Part shown: positions 50,387-60,906 of the stretch, piece by piece
Layout: the number at the start of each line of letters is the position of its first letter
Numbering within the stretch: position 1 is the first letter of the stretch
Assembly: GCA_013334755.1 (NCBI GenBank)
Contig: JAAXWX010000002.1
Location: 1 to 64,000 of the forward strand
From: Chlorobiaceae bacterium
Lineage (GTDB): Bacteria > Bacteroidota > Chlorobiia > Chlorobiales > Chlorobiaceae
Direction of reading: 5' to 3'
Length of the DNA: 64,000 nucleotides
Program-made: the position numbers and the translations under genes
Notes under the pieces: generated by a model
What the model was told of the DNA's origin: nothing
Seen by the model: only the letters and a program-made list of their open reading frames with translations
Databases searched by the model: none

Positions 50387-51910
50387 ATGTGTTCTATGAA
50401 TGAATCTGCCGATGTCATCGTTATCGGCTCTGGAATAGGAGGTCTTACTGCTGCAGCTCTGCTTCAGGAAAGGGGTATTTCAACACTCGTTTTCGAAAAG
50501 AACCGTTATGCGGGGGGCAGTTGCTCTTCATTTCAGCGGGAGGGTTACCGGTTTGATGCAGGTGCATCGGTTTTTTACGGTTTTGGTGACAATGGAGTGA
50601 GTGGTACGCTGAACCTGCATACGAGAATTTTCCGGAAACTGGGTATTGATGTTCAAACCATACCTGATCCGGTTCAGATACATTATCATTTGCCCAACGG
50701 TTTTGCTGTACCGACCTATTATGATCGTCATGCATTTCTGGATACACTTGCTGCCCGTTTTCCGCATGAAGCCGAAGGCATACATAACTTTTATGGTGAA
50801 CTTGATGATGTTTATGACATTCTCAGCTCCATGCCTGCCGGTTCTCTTGAAGATGTGACACACCTGCTCTCAGTTGGTGCGGCTAATCCATTAAAAACGG
50901 TTGCGCTTGCCTTGAAGAGTTTTCGTTCAATGGGTAAAACCGCAAGGAGGTATATCCATGATGAAGAGCTTTTGCGTTTTATTGATATTGAGGCTTATTC
51001 CTGGGCTGTGCAGGATGCTCTCTCAACACCACTGGTCAATGCAGGCATCTGTCTTGCTGACCGACATTTCGGCGGCATCAACTATCCCGTTGGCGGTTCC
51101 GGCGCTATACCCGAGGCTTTATGCAAAGGGATCAGGAAGTTCGGCGGACGTATCTGCTATCAATCCGAAGTTGCAGAGATTCTCGTTGACAACGGGAAGA
51201 CATATGGTGTGAGGCTTGTCGATGGTTCAGAACATTATGCGAAAGCGGTTATCAGCAATGCTACCGTTTGGGATACCTTTAACCGGCTTGTCACTGATGC
51301 ACGTTACCGGGTTGAGGAAAATAAATTTATGCGAGCATCAAGCTGGTTCCAGCTTTTTCTGGGTGTTGATGCCGCCGTTATTCCTGAGGGATTTTATGTG
51401 CATCATGTTCTTGTCGATGACTGGAAAAGTTATAACAAGTTGGGCGGTACCATCTATTTTTCTGCGCCGACTATTCTTGATCCGTCACTTGCTCCTCCCG
51501 GCAAGCATATAGTCCATGCATTTGTTACCGGAGAGGTTGAAGAGTGGCAGCACTTAGAGAGGGGAAGCAATGCATATCTGGAAGCAAAGGAGGCGTTTGC
51601 AGCAGGGGTGATAGCACGGACAGAGAAAATTTTGCCAGGATTGTCAAAGGCCATTGAGCTGAAAGTGTTTGCAACGCCACAGACCCATGAGCGTTATCTC
51701 AACCGCTTTAAAGGATCGTATGGTCCATTGCTTAAACCAGGTCAAAATATTCTTCAGAAACCCCAGAACACGACGTCGATAAAAAATCTTTTTGCCGCAG
51801 GAGACAGTACCTTTCCGGGGCAAGGTGTCATAGCGGTGACCTATTCCGGGGTATCGTGTGCTTCCTATATTGCAAGAAAATTTGGCAAGCCGCTTGACGA
51901 GCTGTTGTAA
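50387..51910 (+). CDS. crtH: Carotenoid isomerase (CrtH/CrtISO-type FAD oxidoreductase)
   Basis: Converts poly-cis carotenes to all-trans lycopene in carotenoid synthesis. The 507-residue protein starts with a dinucleotide fold (VIVIGSGIGGLTAAALLQERG) and shows FEKNRYAGGSCSSFQREGYRFDAGASV, GGINYPVGGSGAIPEAL and a C-terminal NLFAAGDSTFPGQGVIAVTYSG. This is closer to CrtISO than to CrtI desaturases. The neighbouring chlorosome genes support a photosynthesis role. Two ATGs (50387, 50396) are possible. Confidence 0.85.
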   Translation: MCSMNESADVIVIGSGIGGLTAAALLQERGISTLVFEKNRYAGGSCSSFQREGYRFDAGASVFYGFGDNGVSGTLNLHTRIFRKLGIDVQTIPDPVQIHYHLPNGFAVPTYYDRHAFLDTLAARFPHEAEGIHNFYGELDDVYDILSSMPAGSLEDVTHLLSVGAANPLKTVALALKSFRSMGKTARRYIHDEELLRFIDIEAYSWAVQDALSTPLVNAGICLADRHFGGINYPVGGSGAIPEALCKGIRKFGGRICYQSEVAEILVDNGKTYGVRLVDGSEHYAKAVISNATVWDTFNRLVTDARYRVEENKFMRASSWFQLFLGVDAAVIPEGFYVHHVLVDDWKSYNKLGGTIYFSAPTILDPSLAPPGKHIVHAFVTGEVEEWQHLERGSNAYLEAKEAFAAGVIARTEKILPGLSKAIELKVFATPQTHERYLNRFKGSYGPLLKPGQNILQKPQNTTSIKNLFAAGDSTFPGQGVIAVTYSGVSCASYIARKFGKPLDELL

Positions 51911-51919
51911 AGCTGCATT

Positions 51920-53140
51920 TTACGAAGCGGCAAGCAGCATATCTATTTCTCTGTAGGGAAAATCGGTCATTTCAGCAAGAATTTTCTTGGTAACGTAGCC
52001 CTTGAATATGTAGGTTCCTTTCCTCAAACTGTTGCTTTTCCAGAGAATATCCGAAATAGTCTCATGTTCTGTTAGTTTCAGAAGAAAGGGAAGAAGGGTG
52101 TTGGTCAGGGCGAAAGAGGCGGTTTTTGCAACGGCGGATGGAATGTTCGGAACACAATAATGAGTAACCCCATGCTTGACATAAATAGGATTGGTATGGG
52201 AAGTATGACGGCTGGTGGCGAAACAGGCGCCCTGATCAATCGAAACGTCTATAATGACTGAGCCGGGTTTCATGGATTTTACCACCAGCTCACTTACCAG
52301 TGGTTTGATTATTTTTTGTCTCGGGCTCAATGCGCCGATCATCACGTCAGAGACCTTTGCAAGCTCAGCAATATAATGATCGTTTGCGATTGCTGTGACA
52401 AGATGCCGGTTGAAAAATGCTTCGAACCTTCTCAGGCGGTTGATCTCCTTGTCGATTACGGTGACCTGCGCGCCAAGTCCAAGCGCATCCTGCGCAGCAA
52501 AAAGTCCAACGGTTCCAGCACCGATAATAGTGACATAGGCGGGTGGTACACCCGCAATGCCTCCCAGGAGAATACCGCTGCCGCCATAACCGGTTTCAAG
52601 ATATTTTGCCGCAGTTTGTATGGCAAGTGAGCCGGCTATTTCGCTTAGTGTCCTTACTATAGGCAGTTCGCCGTCCCTTGTTTCAATAAATTCGAATCCG
52701 AGGGCAGTGATGTTTTTCTCAAGCAGAGTTTTAATCAGACTGTGCGTGACAGTGCCGAGATGGAGAGCTGAAATAAGCAACTGTCCCGGCATAAAGAGTG
52801 ACAGCTCTTCAGGCTGGGGTGGAGAAACCTTTACGATGACGTTGGATTGCTGGTACAACTCTTCAGGTGATTCAGCAATTTTCGCTCCAGCTTCGCTGTA
52901 TGCCATATCAGAAAAGTTGCAGAAATTCCCGGCAGATTTTTCAATGATCACCTTGATTCCCTGCTCAACCAGTATTTGAACGCCTGGAGGTGAAATTGCT
53001 ACGCGACGTTCATCCTGAGCCCGTTCTTTGGGTATTCCCAGAATAATGTCCATGGTTTTTTCGGGCTTGATCAGCCAGCGTTCAAGAGTTTTGGCTCCAA
53101 GCTCAAACTCGACATTTCCAATGTCAGAAGAATACCCCAT
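51920..53140 (-). CDS. ald: Alanine dehydrogenase
   Basis: NAD-dependent interconversion of alanine and pyruvate. The family start IILGIPKERAQDERRVAISPPGVQILVEQG, the catalytic region SALHLGTVTHSLIKTLLEKNITALGFEFI, the Rossmann GAGTVGLFAAQDALGLGAQVTVID and VIIDVSIDQGACFATSRHTSHTNPIY are present. The ORF has about 29 residues before the usual family start (Met at 53053); the ATG at 53140 lacks a clear ribosome binding site, so the start is uncertain. The residues after 330 carry a divergent tail. Convergent with crtH (nine bases apart). Confidence 0.86.
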   Translation of the reverse strand: MGYSSDIGNVEFELGAKTLERWLIKPEKTMDIILGIPKERAQDERRVAISPPGVQILVEQGIKVIIEKSAGNFCNFSDMAYSEAGAKIAESPEELYQQSNVIVKVSPPQPEELSLFMPGQLLISALHLGTVTHSLIKTLLEKNITALGFEFIETRDGELPIVRTLSEIAGSLAIQTAAKYLETGYGGSGILLGGIAGVPPAYVTIIGAGTVGLFAAQDALGLGAQVTVIDKEINRLRRFEAFFNRHLVTAIANDHYIAELAKVSDVMIGALSPRQKIIKPLVSELVVKSMKPGSVIIDVSIDQGACFATSRHTSHTNPIYVKHGVTHYCVPNIPSAVAKTASFALTNTLLPFLLKLTEHETISDILWKSNSLRKGTYIFKGYVTKKILAEMTDFPYREIDMLLAAS

Positions 53141-53187
53141 CAGGAGTTCATGATTGTCGTTTCTACCCGATCAAAAAAAGGGAAAAA

Positions 53188-53868
53188 CTACTTTACAGAT
53201 ATTTTTACCGGTTCAATAACCGGAGTTTTTTCAGTCTCGCAGCAGGAACAGGTTGTTCCAGGCAGATGGAGACGTCCTCCAGAAGCATTGCAGACAAAGT
53301 CTGTCGCACTGTTCAATACTCCTTTTCCCCCCTCAGCAAGAATAGTCGCGGGATATTGCAGAAAGGGGAAGGTTTCCATGATGGTACTGGCAGCAAGCTG
53401 TGATGCTTGAACCAGTCCGTTGCCGATCTTGCCGAGAGAATCGCCGGGATTCATCTGCCCTTTTTTGACTCTGTCAAAAAGGTTTCCTGCGCCTTCAGGC
53501 AGTTTATTGACAACATTATAGCCGATGGTCTGGGCATAGATGACAAAGCCCGGAACATTCAATCCAATAACAAGGCGTCTGAGGTGCTCAGCCCTTGAAA
53601 GAACCCGCAGATTTCCCTCTTTGACGATAACACTCTGGCAGCCAAGCCGTCCCCCTTCCTGAAAAAGTTTGTCAGAAATAAAGGCTTTCTCAATTTTGGT
53701 CGGTGGTGAAAGACATTCCATACCTTCCTTGACATAGACAAAGCAACTCTGGCAGATTCCGTTTCCTCCACAGATGTAACCTATATGGCATTTGTGGTGT
53801 TGCGCAACCTTCAGGAGCAAATCACCTGTTTTTGCTTCGCAAGGTTTATCGTTGATGAAGATGATCAT
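53188..53868 (-). CDS. Chlorosome envelope [2Fe-2S] protein (CsmI/CsmJ/CsmX family)
   Basis: A 226-residue protein (start at ATG 53868, after GGAAA; the track's TTG is four codons earlier). The N-terminal 90 residues are an adrenodoxin-like [2Fe-2S] ferredoxin domain with [10 protein letters not shown] and a final Cys in GGRLGCQSV; the first ligand lies in HIGYIC. The C-terminal part has glycine-rich amphipathic segments (LNPGDSLGKIGNGLVQASQLAASTI; FVCNASGGRLHLPGTTCSCC) like other chlorosome proteins. These proteins sit in the chlorosome envelope and are thought to quench energy transfer under oxidising conditions. Position next to ald and crtH fits csmI, but I cannot separate the three paralogues with certainty. 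Confidence 0.87.
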   Translation of the reverse strand: MIIFINDKPCEAKTGDLLLKVAQHHKCHIGYICGGNGICQSCFVYVKEGMECLSPPTKIEKAFISDKLFQEGGRLGCQSVIVKEGNLRVLSRAEHLRRLVIGLNVPGFVIYAQTIGYNVVNKLPEGAGNLFDRVKKGQMNPGDSLGKIGNGLVQASQLAASTIMETFPFLQYPATILAEGGKGVLNSATDFVCNASGGRLHLPGTTCSCCETEKTPVIEPVKISVK

Positions 53869-53942
53869 GGTTTCCTGCAATTAATGGTGAGTTAATGAAA
53901 CCGTCATTGATCTTGTTCCATGTTAAAATATACAAAATTTTG

Positions 53943-54005
53943 CTGCAGCCTCAACCCAACCTCATGGTTCTCATCAGGATAAGATAGGTTTGACTGAGGC
54001 TGCAG
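53943..54005 (-). repeat. Large inverted repeat between the two csm genes
   Basis: Arms CTGCAGCCTCA and TGAGGCTGCAG (11 bases, perfect) enclose a second pairing (AACCT / AGGTT) separated by four-base internal loops, giving a long hairpin of about 60 bases. It lies between the two [2Fe-2S] genes, in the short gap of one presumed minus-strand transcript. No T-run follows. A processing, stabilising or weak termination element is likely. Confidence 0.65.
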
Positions 54006-54034
54006 GTGGTACACAAGGAATATTAAGGCGTTTA

Positions 54035-54667
54035 TTACGCAGCAATATGCCTTGTCGTAATCTGGGTGACCTTTCCGTTGTTGTTCCTGCTGCTTGATGA
54101 TTCACAGGAACTTGATTCGTTCTCAAAAAGTTTTGTACTCTCAGTATGTTCATGATCAGCTTCTCCTGAAAATGGTAAGGTAAAAGCCTGAATCATAAGC
54201 TGTATGGCGTCTCCGATTCCGCCGATAATATCTGTAAACAGCTGCAACAGATCAAAATCCCTTCTGGACTGTAGACGCATGGTATCAGGAAACTTGACAA
54301 GTGCTTCTCGCCCCATTTTTGCTGCATACCCGGCCAATTGCAGTGGATTTGTTTCAAACATGTGTTTGACCTCTTCGACTGCAGATATGACTTTTATCGT
54401 TCCGGGTTTTTCAACTGTTGCCATACAAGCCATTCTTGTTCCTTCAACGATAAGGTTATCAGAGAGAAGGGCTTTTTCCTCTTCACTAAGCGGAGAAAGC
54501 AATTCACTGCCTTCGATGACCTTGACGTAGCATGTTTGACAAATACCGTTTCCTCCGCAGAAGTATCCTATATGTGCATGGTTGCTGCGAGCAATATCAA
54601 GTAATCTGTCACCCTTGTTTGCCTCATAGAGGTTATTATTGATCGAGATATTCATGATGTTTGACAT
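54035..54667 (-). CDS. Chlorosome envelope [2Fe-2S] protein (CsmI/CsmJ/CsmX family), second copy
   Basis: A 210-residue paralogue of the neighbouring gene. The ferredoxin domain shows [16 protein letters not shown] and TRMACMATV, with the same spacing of ligands. The C-terminal half differs: [28 protein letters not shown] is a Ser/Glu/Asn-rich low-complexity tail, and the hydrophobic middle ([29 protein letters not shown]) could bind the envelope lipid layer. csmX is the likely name from gene order, with limited certainty. No ribosome binding site is evident. Confidence 0.84.
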   Translation of the reverse strand: MSNIMNISINNNLYEANKGDRLLDIARSNHAHIGYFCGGNGICQTCYVKVIEGSELLSPLSEEEKALLSDNLIVEGTRMACMATVEKPGTIKVISAVEEVKHMFETNPLQLAGYAAKMGREALVKFPDTMRLQSRRDFDLLQLFTDIIGGIGDAIQLMIQAFTLPFSGEADHEHTESTKLFENESSSCESSSSRNNNGKVTQITTRHIAA

Positions 54668-54791
54668 GTTATGATTCTAAAAATACAAGACATTTATTGT
54701 CTTGTTAAGCATAACATCAAAGTTGCCGGAATAGTTGCGGATTGATTGAGAACAATTGAAAAAGGCAACAATGATCAGGTATGCAACTTGT

Positions 54792-57700
54792 TCATGCTGC
54801 CTGCTCGTTTGCAGCCAGGTCGAGTTTTTTCAGCAGTTCCGTGTACCGGTGCACTAAGCCGGCCGATGTTAGATCGGCTTCGGAAGGATGGTGTAATACC
54901 AGTTTCATTTTTTTATCCATCTTGAATCCTGGTTTGTACTCCTGCATCCATGGTTCCTGTACCGAAACAAAGAGATATTGTAAGAAAGCCTTGTTTGCAA
55001 GATGCTCGTTATTCTGGTCGGGAAGAAAGAGTATGGTGCTCTGGGGCTTGATGTCGATTTTCTCAAGACCGAGAGCCGTGCCGGTGAGTTTGAGTTTTGT
55101 CAGTAACAGCAGGTTTGAAACCTCTTCGGGAAGGGATCCGAATCGATCCTTGAGTTCAGCTGAAAGGACATCAACTTTATGCTCCGATGAGGCTTTCGCG
55201 ATTTTATCATAAAACGCAAAGCGTTCCGGAGTTGCCGTGAGATAGTACTCCGGAATGAGAGCGTCAAAAAAGAAGAGAAGGTCACAAGCTTTTGATTGTC
55301 TTGCGGCTTTGCCTGCCTCGGTTGAAAACATGTGGCTGAACTCTGTTGATTTCAGCTCTGCAACAGTCTCTTCAAGCATTTTCTGGTAGAGATCGAAGCC
55401 AAGTTCATGGATATAGCCTGACTGTTCCGCACCGAGCAGGTTTCCTGCCCCTCGGATATCAAGATCGCGCAGGGCGATGTTGAAGCCTGATCCCAGTTCA
55501 GTAAAGCTTTCAATAACGGCAAGTCGCTGCACGGCATCCTTTTTAAGGGTGTTCAGCGGCGGGGTGATCAGGTAGCAGTATGCTTTGCGTTCACTTCTTC
55601 CAACTCTTCCGCGTAATTGATAGAGATCGGAAAGTCCGAACATGTCAGCCCTGTTGATGATGATGGTATTGGCATTCGATATGTCAAGACCGGAGCCGAT
55701 GATCGTCGTGGAAATAAGTACGTCAATTTCTTTTTGCATGAAATCCATCATGATTTTTTCGAGCTCCCTGGCTGGAAGCTGGCCATGAGCGAAAACAATC
55801 CGGGCGGAGGGAACAAGCTCCCTGAGGGTTGTCAGGACATCATCAAGAGATGAAATACGGTTATGGAGAAAAAATACCTGTCCCTCCCGCTTGATTTCCC
55901 GCCGGATTGCCGATTGAATCAGGGCAGGGTCATAATCGGTAATGAGGGTTTCAACGGGTTGGCGGTTTTTTGGAGGAGTCGAGACAATTGAGAGGTCTCT
56001 GGCGCCAAGCATCGAAAACTGCAGGGTTCTCGGAATGGGGGTGGCGGACATGGTCAGGGTATCGACCCCGGGGAACTGTTCGCGCAGCTTCTCTTTTACC
56101 TCAACACCGAAATGCTGCTCTTCATCAATAACAAGCAGCCCGAGATCTTTGAACTGTACATCCTTTGAAACGAGCCGGTGGGTACCGATAACGATATCAA
56201 TTGCCCCCTGTGATATTTTTTTTACTATTTCCTGCTGTTCCTTTCGAGAAACAAAACGGCTGAGGACAGCTATTGAAACAGGGAAATTCTCAAATCGTTT
56301 GATAAACGATTCAGTATGCTGGTGAGCAAGAATGGTTGTCGGTGTCAGCACCGCAACCTGCTTGTTTGATTCCACCGTCTTGAATGCAGCTCTCATGGCA
56401 ATTTCGGTTTTTCCGAAACCTGCATCACCGCAGATCAGCCGATCCATCGGGTGTGGCTCCTGCATGTCCTTTTTGACATCGTGTATTGCCTTGAGCTGAT
56501 CGGGAGTTTCATCAAATATAAACGAAGCTTCGAATTCCCGCATGTAGATGGAGTCTTGAGCAAAAGCAAAGCCACTCTGCATTTTCCTCTGGGCATATAC
56601 CTTGATCAGATTTATGGCAATATCACGGAGCTGCTTGCGGACTTTCTCCTTTTTGGCCGCCCACTTCGGGCTTCCAAGTTTTGACAGTGCAGGCAGAGAG
56701 CTTTCGGAGGCTGTATATTTCGAGAGGAGTTTGATATTCTGGATATTGACAAAAAGCTTGTCTCCTCCAGCATATTCCACAAGCACAGATTCCTGTTCGG
56801 AGTTACCTACCGTTATGGTTTCAAGAGATTTGAAAATTCCGATGCCATAATCTTCATGGACCACATAATCGCCAACTTTAAGTTTCTGGAGATCCTTGAG
56901 CGAAATCCCCCGTATTTTCCTTTTGCGATGTGCTTTGTGTGCATGAAGCTTGCCGAAGATGTCGGATTCGGTGAAGAGGTCAAGATCGCCAAAAAGAAAA
57001 CCGCTATGCAGGTTGAGCGGAATCCAGTTTGCTTCAGGCCGGCTGGCGTCGTTGGAATTCGAAAGTTCCTCTGCAAGAAAATCGGTCAGCTCAGCGATTT
57101 CCCTGCGTGAACTCGTAGCAAAAACGGTTTTTTTGTGTTCTTCTCTCTCTTGTTGCAGCAGGGAGGCAAGCGTGCGAAAATTTCCGTTCAGTTTTTTTTG
57201 TGTACAAGAGCAGAAATCAATTACTTCAATTGATGGAGAGGGAGAAGAGATGATGCTGATGGAGCGGTATCGTGAAAGCGCCCTTGACAGAACTTCATGG
57301 TCATCCCTCGAAGCAAATTCCATGCTGTCATCGATGATGATGATAGTGGAGGGGTCGAGATAGTCAAGGATTGTTGTTTCGCTTTCTGTCGTATTGTGTA
57401 TGTCAGCTGTAAAATTAGCGGTCAGATCTGTTTCCTGCAACGTTTTGCCGGAAAGCTGACTGTTTATGTCGAAAACTCTCAATGACGTGATGGTATCGCC
57501 GAAAAATTCTATTCTTACCGGCTCACTCGCTCCAAAAGGGAAGACATCGATGATTGAGCCACGGATAGAGAATTCCCCCTCATCCTCAACAAATTCTCTC
57601 TGCTCAAAGCTGTTTGCAGCAAGAAACCGTTTAAGGTTTTCATATCCTGTATCGAAGTCGGTTTTCAGTGTGACAATACGGCTCTCTGCTTCGGTTGGCT

Positions 57701-58109
57701 TGCAAAGGGTGATATCCAGATCATCGAAAAAAGAGAGAATAAGCGATTTTTTGCCCTTCGATATTGCTCCGATCGACAGGGAAAGTTCATCGGAAGTGTT
57801 GCAGATTATCTCTTTGGGAAGAAGAGCATCAAAATCATTTTCATACAGTTCAAAGCTGTTTTGACCGCAGAGCACCATGAGAGGCGAGTTCAGATCAGCA
57901 AAAAGCAGTGATGCAAGAATTGAAGAGAGTGATCCTTGCATGCCGGATATTTTCGTAAGGCCATAACAGCCTCCTTTTTCGGGCAGCTTAAGCAGTGCCT
58001 GTTGCAGTAATCTGTATGGCGTTGACTGTTTTATGCGATCAAAGAGAAAGGCGGGATTTCTTTTGGTGACGATAGCGCTTTGCGGTTCTGTATCTGATAA
58101 CGTTTTCAT
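54792..58109 (-). CDS. mfd: Transcription-repair coupling factor Mfd
   Basis: Removes RNA polymerase stalled at lesions and recruits UvrA. The 1105-residue protein has the UvrB-like N-terminal domains ([28 protein letters not shown]), the RNA polymerase-interacting CarD-like region ([23 protein letters not shown]), and a RecG-like motor with Walker [34 protein letters not shown] and the TRG-type [15 protein letters not shown]. It is slightly short for the family but intact. Confidence 0.95.
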   Translation of the reverse strand: MKTLSDTEPQSAIVTKRNPAFLFDRIKQSTPYRLLQQALLKLPEKGGCYGLTKISGMQGSLSSILASLLFADLNSPLMVLCGQNSFELYENDFDALLPKEIICNTSDELSLSIGAISKGKKSLILSFFDDLDITLCKPTEAESRIVTLKTDFDTGYENLKRFLAANSFEQREFVEDEGEFSIRGSIIDVFPFGASEPVRIEFFGDTITSLRVFDINSQLSGKTLQETDLTANFTADIHNTTESETTILDYLDPSTIIIIDDSMEFASRDDHEVLSRALSRYRSISIISSPSPSIEVIDFCSCTQKKLNGNFRTLASLLQQEREEHKKTVFATSSRREIAELTDFLAEELSNSNDASRPEANWIPLNLHSGFLFGDLDLFTESDIFGKLHAHKAHRKRKIRGISLKDLQKLKVGDYVVHEDYGIGIFKSLETITVGNSEQESVLVEYAGGDKLFVNIQNIKLLSKYTASESSLPALSKLGSPKWAAKKEKVRKQLRDIAINLIKVYAQRKMQSGFAFAQDSIYMREFEASFIFDETPDQLKAIHDVKKDMQEPHPMDRLICGDAGFGKTEIAMRAAFKTVESNKQVAVLTPTTILAHQHTESFIKRFENFPVSIAVLSRFVSRKEQQEIVKKISQGAIDIVIGTHRLVSKDVQFKDLGLLVIDEEQHFGVEVKEKLREQFPGVDTLTMSATPIPRTLQFSMLGARDLSIVSTPPKNRQPVETLITDYDPALIQSAIRREIKREGQVFFLHNRISSLDDVLTTLRELVPSARIVFAHGQLPARELEKIMMDFMQKEIDVLISTTIIGSGLDISNANTIIINRADMFGLSDLYQLRGRVGRSERKAYCYLITPPLNTLKKDAVQRLAVIESFTELGSGFNIALRDLDIRGAGNLLGAEQSGYIHELGFDLYQKMLEETVAELKSTEFSHMFSTEAGKAARQSKACDLLFFFDALIPEYYLTATPERFAFYDKIAKASSEHKVDVLSAELKDRFGSLPEEVSNLLLLTKLKLTGTALGLEKIDIKPQSTILFLPDQNNEHLANKAFLQYLFVSVQEPWMQEYKPGFKMDKKMKLVLHHPSEADLTSAGLVHRYTELLKKLDLAANEQAA

Positions 58110-58195
58110 ATGTAGCGTACAAACTATATTTTCATGCGTGACCTTGGCAAAGCGGAAGTCTTAAAACCAGCTCGTGCGGGAAAGATTAGTTATAT

Positions 58196-59167
58196 ATGGA
58201 AAAAATTCTTGAACTGAAAAATCTCAGGACATACTATTCAACCGACAATGGAATTGCCAGAGCCGTTGATGGTGTAAGTTTTTCCCTCGGGAAGAATCGT
58301 ACCCTGGGGATTGTCGGGGAGTCCGGATGTGGAAAATCGGTGACAGCGCTCTCGGTCATGCGTCTTGTGCCTATGCCTCCCGGATATTTTGCCGGAGGTG
58401 AGGTTTTCTGGAAGGGGAGCGATCTTCTGAAGCTTTCTGAAGAAAAAATGCGGAAGTTGAGAGGCCATGAGATCGCCATGATCTTTCAGGAGCCCATGAG
58501 CTCGCTAAATCCGGTTTTTACCTGCGGCAGTCAGATTTTGGAACAGATACTCATTCACCGCGACATCAATCAGGCGGAGGCAAAAAAACGCTCTGTCGAA
58601 CTGCTGCATCTTGTCGGAATTCCGAACCCTGCCGAGCGGTTTTTTTCGTATCCTCATGAGCTTTCAGGCGGGATGCGCCAGCGGGTTATGATTGCCATGG
58701 CTCTTTCCTGCAATCCGGAACTGCTCATTGCCGACGAGCCTACTACAGCGCTTGATGTCACCGTTCAGGCGCAGATCCTTGATCTTATTGGCAAGCTTCA
58801 GTCCGACACCGGGATGAGTGTGATGCTTATTACCCATGATTTCGGAGTTGTTGCCGAGCTGTGTGAAGAGGTTCTTGTCATGTATGCGTCAAGAGTGGTT
58901 GAGAAAGGTACGGTCAAGCAGTTGTTCAACAATCCGCTTCATCCCTATACCAGGGGGTTGTTACACTCTATTCCCCGTCTTGGTTCTTCAAAAGAGCGCC
59001 TCTATGTTATCGAGGGCAATGTGCCGAGTGCTGTCAATTTGCCTGAGGGATGCCGGTTTGCTGGAAGATGCCCTCATGCTGACGTCCATTGCCGCAAGGA
59101 ACAGCCGGAGCTTGTCACGTATGAACCAGGGCATGAGGCGGCCTGCTGGAAAGCAGGTGCTCAATGA
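58196..59167 (+). CDS. Oligopeptide/dipeptide ABC transporter ATP-binding protein (OppD/DppD type)
   Basis: A 323-residue ATPase with Walker [16 protein letters not shown]-loop [15 protein letters not shown], signature [15 protein letters not shown], Walker [14 protein letters not shown] and the C-terminal OppD/F extension with a Cys cluster ([23 protein letters not shown]) that binds a [4Fe-4S]-like or zinc site in the family. No permease, substrate-binding or OppF gene is adjacent, so its partners must be elsewhere. Its stop overlaps the Nudix gene by seven bases. Confidence 0.9.
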   Translation: MEKILELKNLRTYYSTDNGIARAVDGVSFSLGKNRTLGIVGESGCGKSVTALSVMRLVPMPPGYFAGGEVFWKGSDLLKLSEEKMRKLRGHEIAMIFQEPMSSLNPVFTCGSQILEQILIHRDINQAEAKKRSVELLHLVGIPNPAERFFSYPHELSGGMRQRVMIAMALSCNPELLIADEPTTALDVTVQAQILDLIGKLQSDTGMSVMLITHDFGVVAELCEEVLVMYASRVVEKGTVKQLFNNPLHPYTRGLLHSIPRLGSSKERLYVIEGNVPSAVNLPEGCRFAGRCPHADVHCRKEQPELVTYEPGHEAACWKAGAQ

Positions 59168-59667
59168 AGGTTGTCGTGCCGGGTGGCATCGGTGATAATC
59201 TGCCGGTGAAGAGGAATTCGTACGTCAGGAATGAGGTGCTGCGGATAAAATCCAGCTTCAAAAAGTTCATGGTTGATTGCTATGCTGTCATCGGCAACAA
59301 CCACCCGATAGGCGACAACAAGCAGTGATCCGTACATTTCGACCTCCCTGTGGTAGATGCCGATCAGTCGATCGATTTTTCCGTTCAGCGAAGTTTCCTC
59401 CATCAGTTCCCGCAGACATCCTTCATGAGGTTCCTCACCGGCTTCAAGAAATCCTCCCGGCAGTGCCCACTCATTGAGGGCAGGTTCCTGTGCTCTTCGG
59501 ATCACAAGAAGTTCGTTGTTGTTGTTAATGGTATAGGCAACAGCTACAGGAAGAGGGTTGATATAATGAACCCACGAGCATGAAGGGCAAAACATCCTGT
59601 CACGGCCATCAATCATGGCCTTGTCAAGGGTATTTCCGCATATCGGACAGAACGAATATGGTTTCAT
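59161..59667 (-). CDS. Nudix hydrolase with N-terminal zinc ribbon
   Basis: A 168-residue protein. CPICGNTLDKAMIDGRDRMFCPSC near the N-terminus is a zinc ribbon, as in NudC-like NADH pyrophosphatases. The Nudix box GGFLEAGEEPHEGCLRELMEETSLNG fits GX5EX7REUXEEXGU. Too short for full NudC; the substrate is probably a nucleoside diphosphate derivative. Divergent from the peroxiredoxin gene. Confidence 0.9.
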   Translation of the reverse strand: MKPYSFCPICGNTLDKAMIDGRDRMFCPSCSWVHYINPLPVAVAYTINNNNELLVIRRAQEPALNEWALPGGFLEAGEEPHEGCLRELMEETSLNGKIDRLIGIYHREVEMYGSLLVVAYRVVVADDSIAINHELFEAGFYPQHLIPDVRIPLHRQIITDATRHDNLH

Positions 59668-59744
59668 GATTCAGGAAAGAAACTTTTTGCTGTGGCGATT
59701 GATTTAAAAGAAGAACAGATTTATCAACAGAATAAGTTTCATTC

Positions 59745-60221
59745 ATGCCAATGTCAATACTTGAAGAGGGTGTCAAGGCACCGGCAATATCAGCAAACGA
59801 TCAGGATGGCAAGCCGGTGACGCTCGAAGAGTACCGTGGCCGTAAGGTTATTCTCTATTTTTATCCGAAAGATGATACTCCCGGATGCACGAAGGAGGCT
59901 TGTGCATTTCGTGATAATTTCCCTAAATTTAACATAGCAGGGGTCGAAGTTCTGGGCGTAAGTATTGATAATGAAATCAAGCATAAAAAGTTTTCAGAGA
60001 AATATCAGCTCCCGTTCCGCCTTGTTTCCGATCCCGACAAGCAGATTGTTGAAGCATACGGTGTCTGGGGACTGAAAAAATTTATGGGTCGTGAGTATAT
60101 GGGCACCAACAGGGTGACCTATCTTATCAATGAGGATGGCGTGATTGAGAAAGTATGGCCGAAGGTTAATCCGGCCCAACATGCTGAAGAGTTGCTTGAC
60201 TATCTGCAGCAAAAAACCTGA
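59745..60221 (+). CDS. bcp: Thioredoxin-dependent peroxiredoxin (Bcp/PrxQ type)
   Basis: Reduces peroxides. The 158 residues include the active-site motif YFYPKDDTPGCTKEACAFRD, in which the peroxidatic Cys and the resolving Cys lie five residues apart as in BCP, plus SIDNEIKHKKFSEKYQLPF and GVWGLKKFMGREYMGTNRVTYLI. Protects an anaerobe from oxygen. The next gene (YqgE) follows after 10 bases and is probably co-transcribed. Confidence 0.94.
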   Translation: MPMSILEEGVKAPAISANDQDGKPVTLEEYRGRKVILYFYPKDDTPGCTKEACAFRDNFPKFNIAGVEVLGVSIDNEIKHKKFSEKYQLPFRLVSDPDKQIVEAYGVWGLKKFMGREYMGTNRVTYLINEDGVIEKVWPKVNPAQHAEELLDYLQQKT

Positions 60222-60231
60222 TAGAAGAGAA

Positions 60232-60795
60232 ATGGTAAACGAATTCGAAAAACTTAAAGCCGGAAAACTTTTGATTGCTTCAGCCAATATGCTTGAATCA
60301 AGTTTCAAGCGTACTGTTCTGGTTATGTGTGAGCATAATGAAAGCGGCTCTTTGGGTTTTATTCTCAATCGTCCTATGGAATTCAAGGTTTGTGAAGCTA
60401 TTGCCGGCTTTGAAGAGGTAGAAGAACGATTGCATATGGGCGGGCCAGTTGAGGTTGATACCGTTCATTTTCTCCATTCAAGAGGCGATCTTATTGAGGG
60501 TTCACTTGAGATTTTTCCCGGACTTTTCTGGGGAGGAGATAAAAATGAGCTGAGTTATCTGCTCAATACCGGTGTGATGATGCCGTCGGAGATCCGCTTT
60601 TTCCTTGGTTATGCGGGCTGGACCGCAGGACAGCTTGAAGCGGAGTTTGAAGAGGGCGCATGGTACACTGCCGAGGCTACGAAAGACATTGTATTCAGTG
60701 ACGCCTACGAAAGGATGTGGGGCCGCACGGTGCGTTCGAAGGGCGGAGAGTACCAGATCGTAGCAAACTCACCCGAACTGCCGGGATTGAACTGA
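60232..60795 (+). CDS. YqgE/AlgH family protein
   Basis: A 187-residue protein; the start at 60232 (MVNEFEKLKAGKLLIAS) is preferred over the track's 60145, which would overlap bcp. Family landmarks: AGKLLIASANMLESSFKRTVLVMCEH, GSLGFILNRPME, MGGPVEVDTVHFLHS, GDKNELSYLLN and RFFLGYAGWTAGQLEAEFEEGAW. The family is widespread and of unproven function. Probably in one operon with bcp. Confidence 0.93.
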   Translation: MVNEFEKLKAGKLLIASANMLESSFKRTVLVMCEHNESGSLGFILNRPMEFKVCEAIAGFEEVEERLHMGGPVEVDTVHFLHSRGDLIEGSLEIFPGLFWGGDKNELSYLLNTGVMMPSEIRFFLGYAGWTAGQLEAEFEEGAWYTAEATKDIVFSDAYERMWGRTVRSKGGEYQIVANSPELPGLN

Positions 60796-60906
60796 ATATA
60801 GCTTATAGCCTGACGGGAATTAATTCAGTTTGATTGTTGTTGTTCTATTGCTTGTAAAAGCATATATAGTGTTGCTTTTATTAAAAAAATTGTTCTTTGT
60901 TACCCT

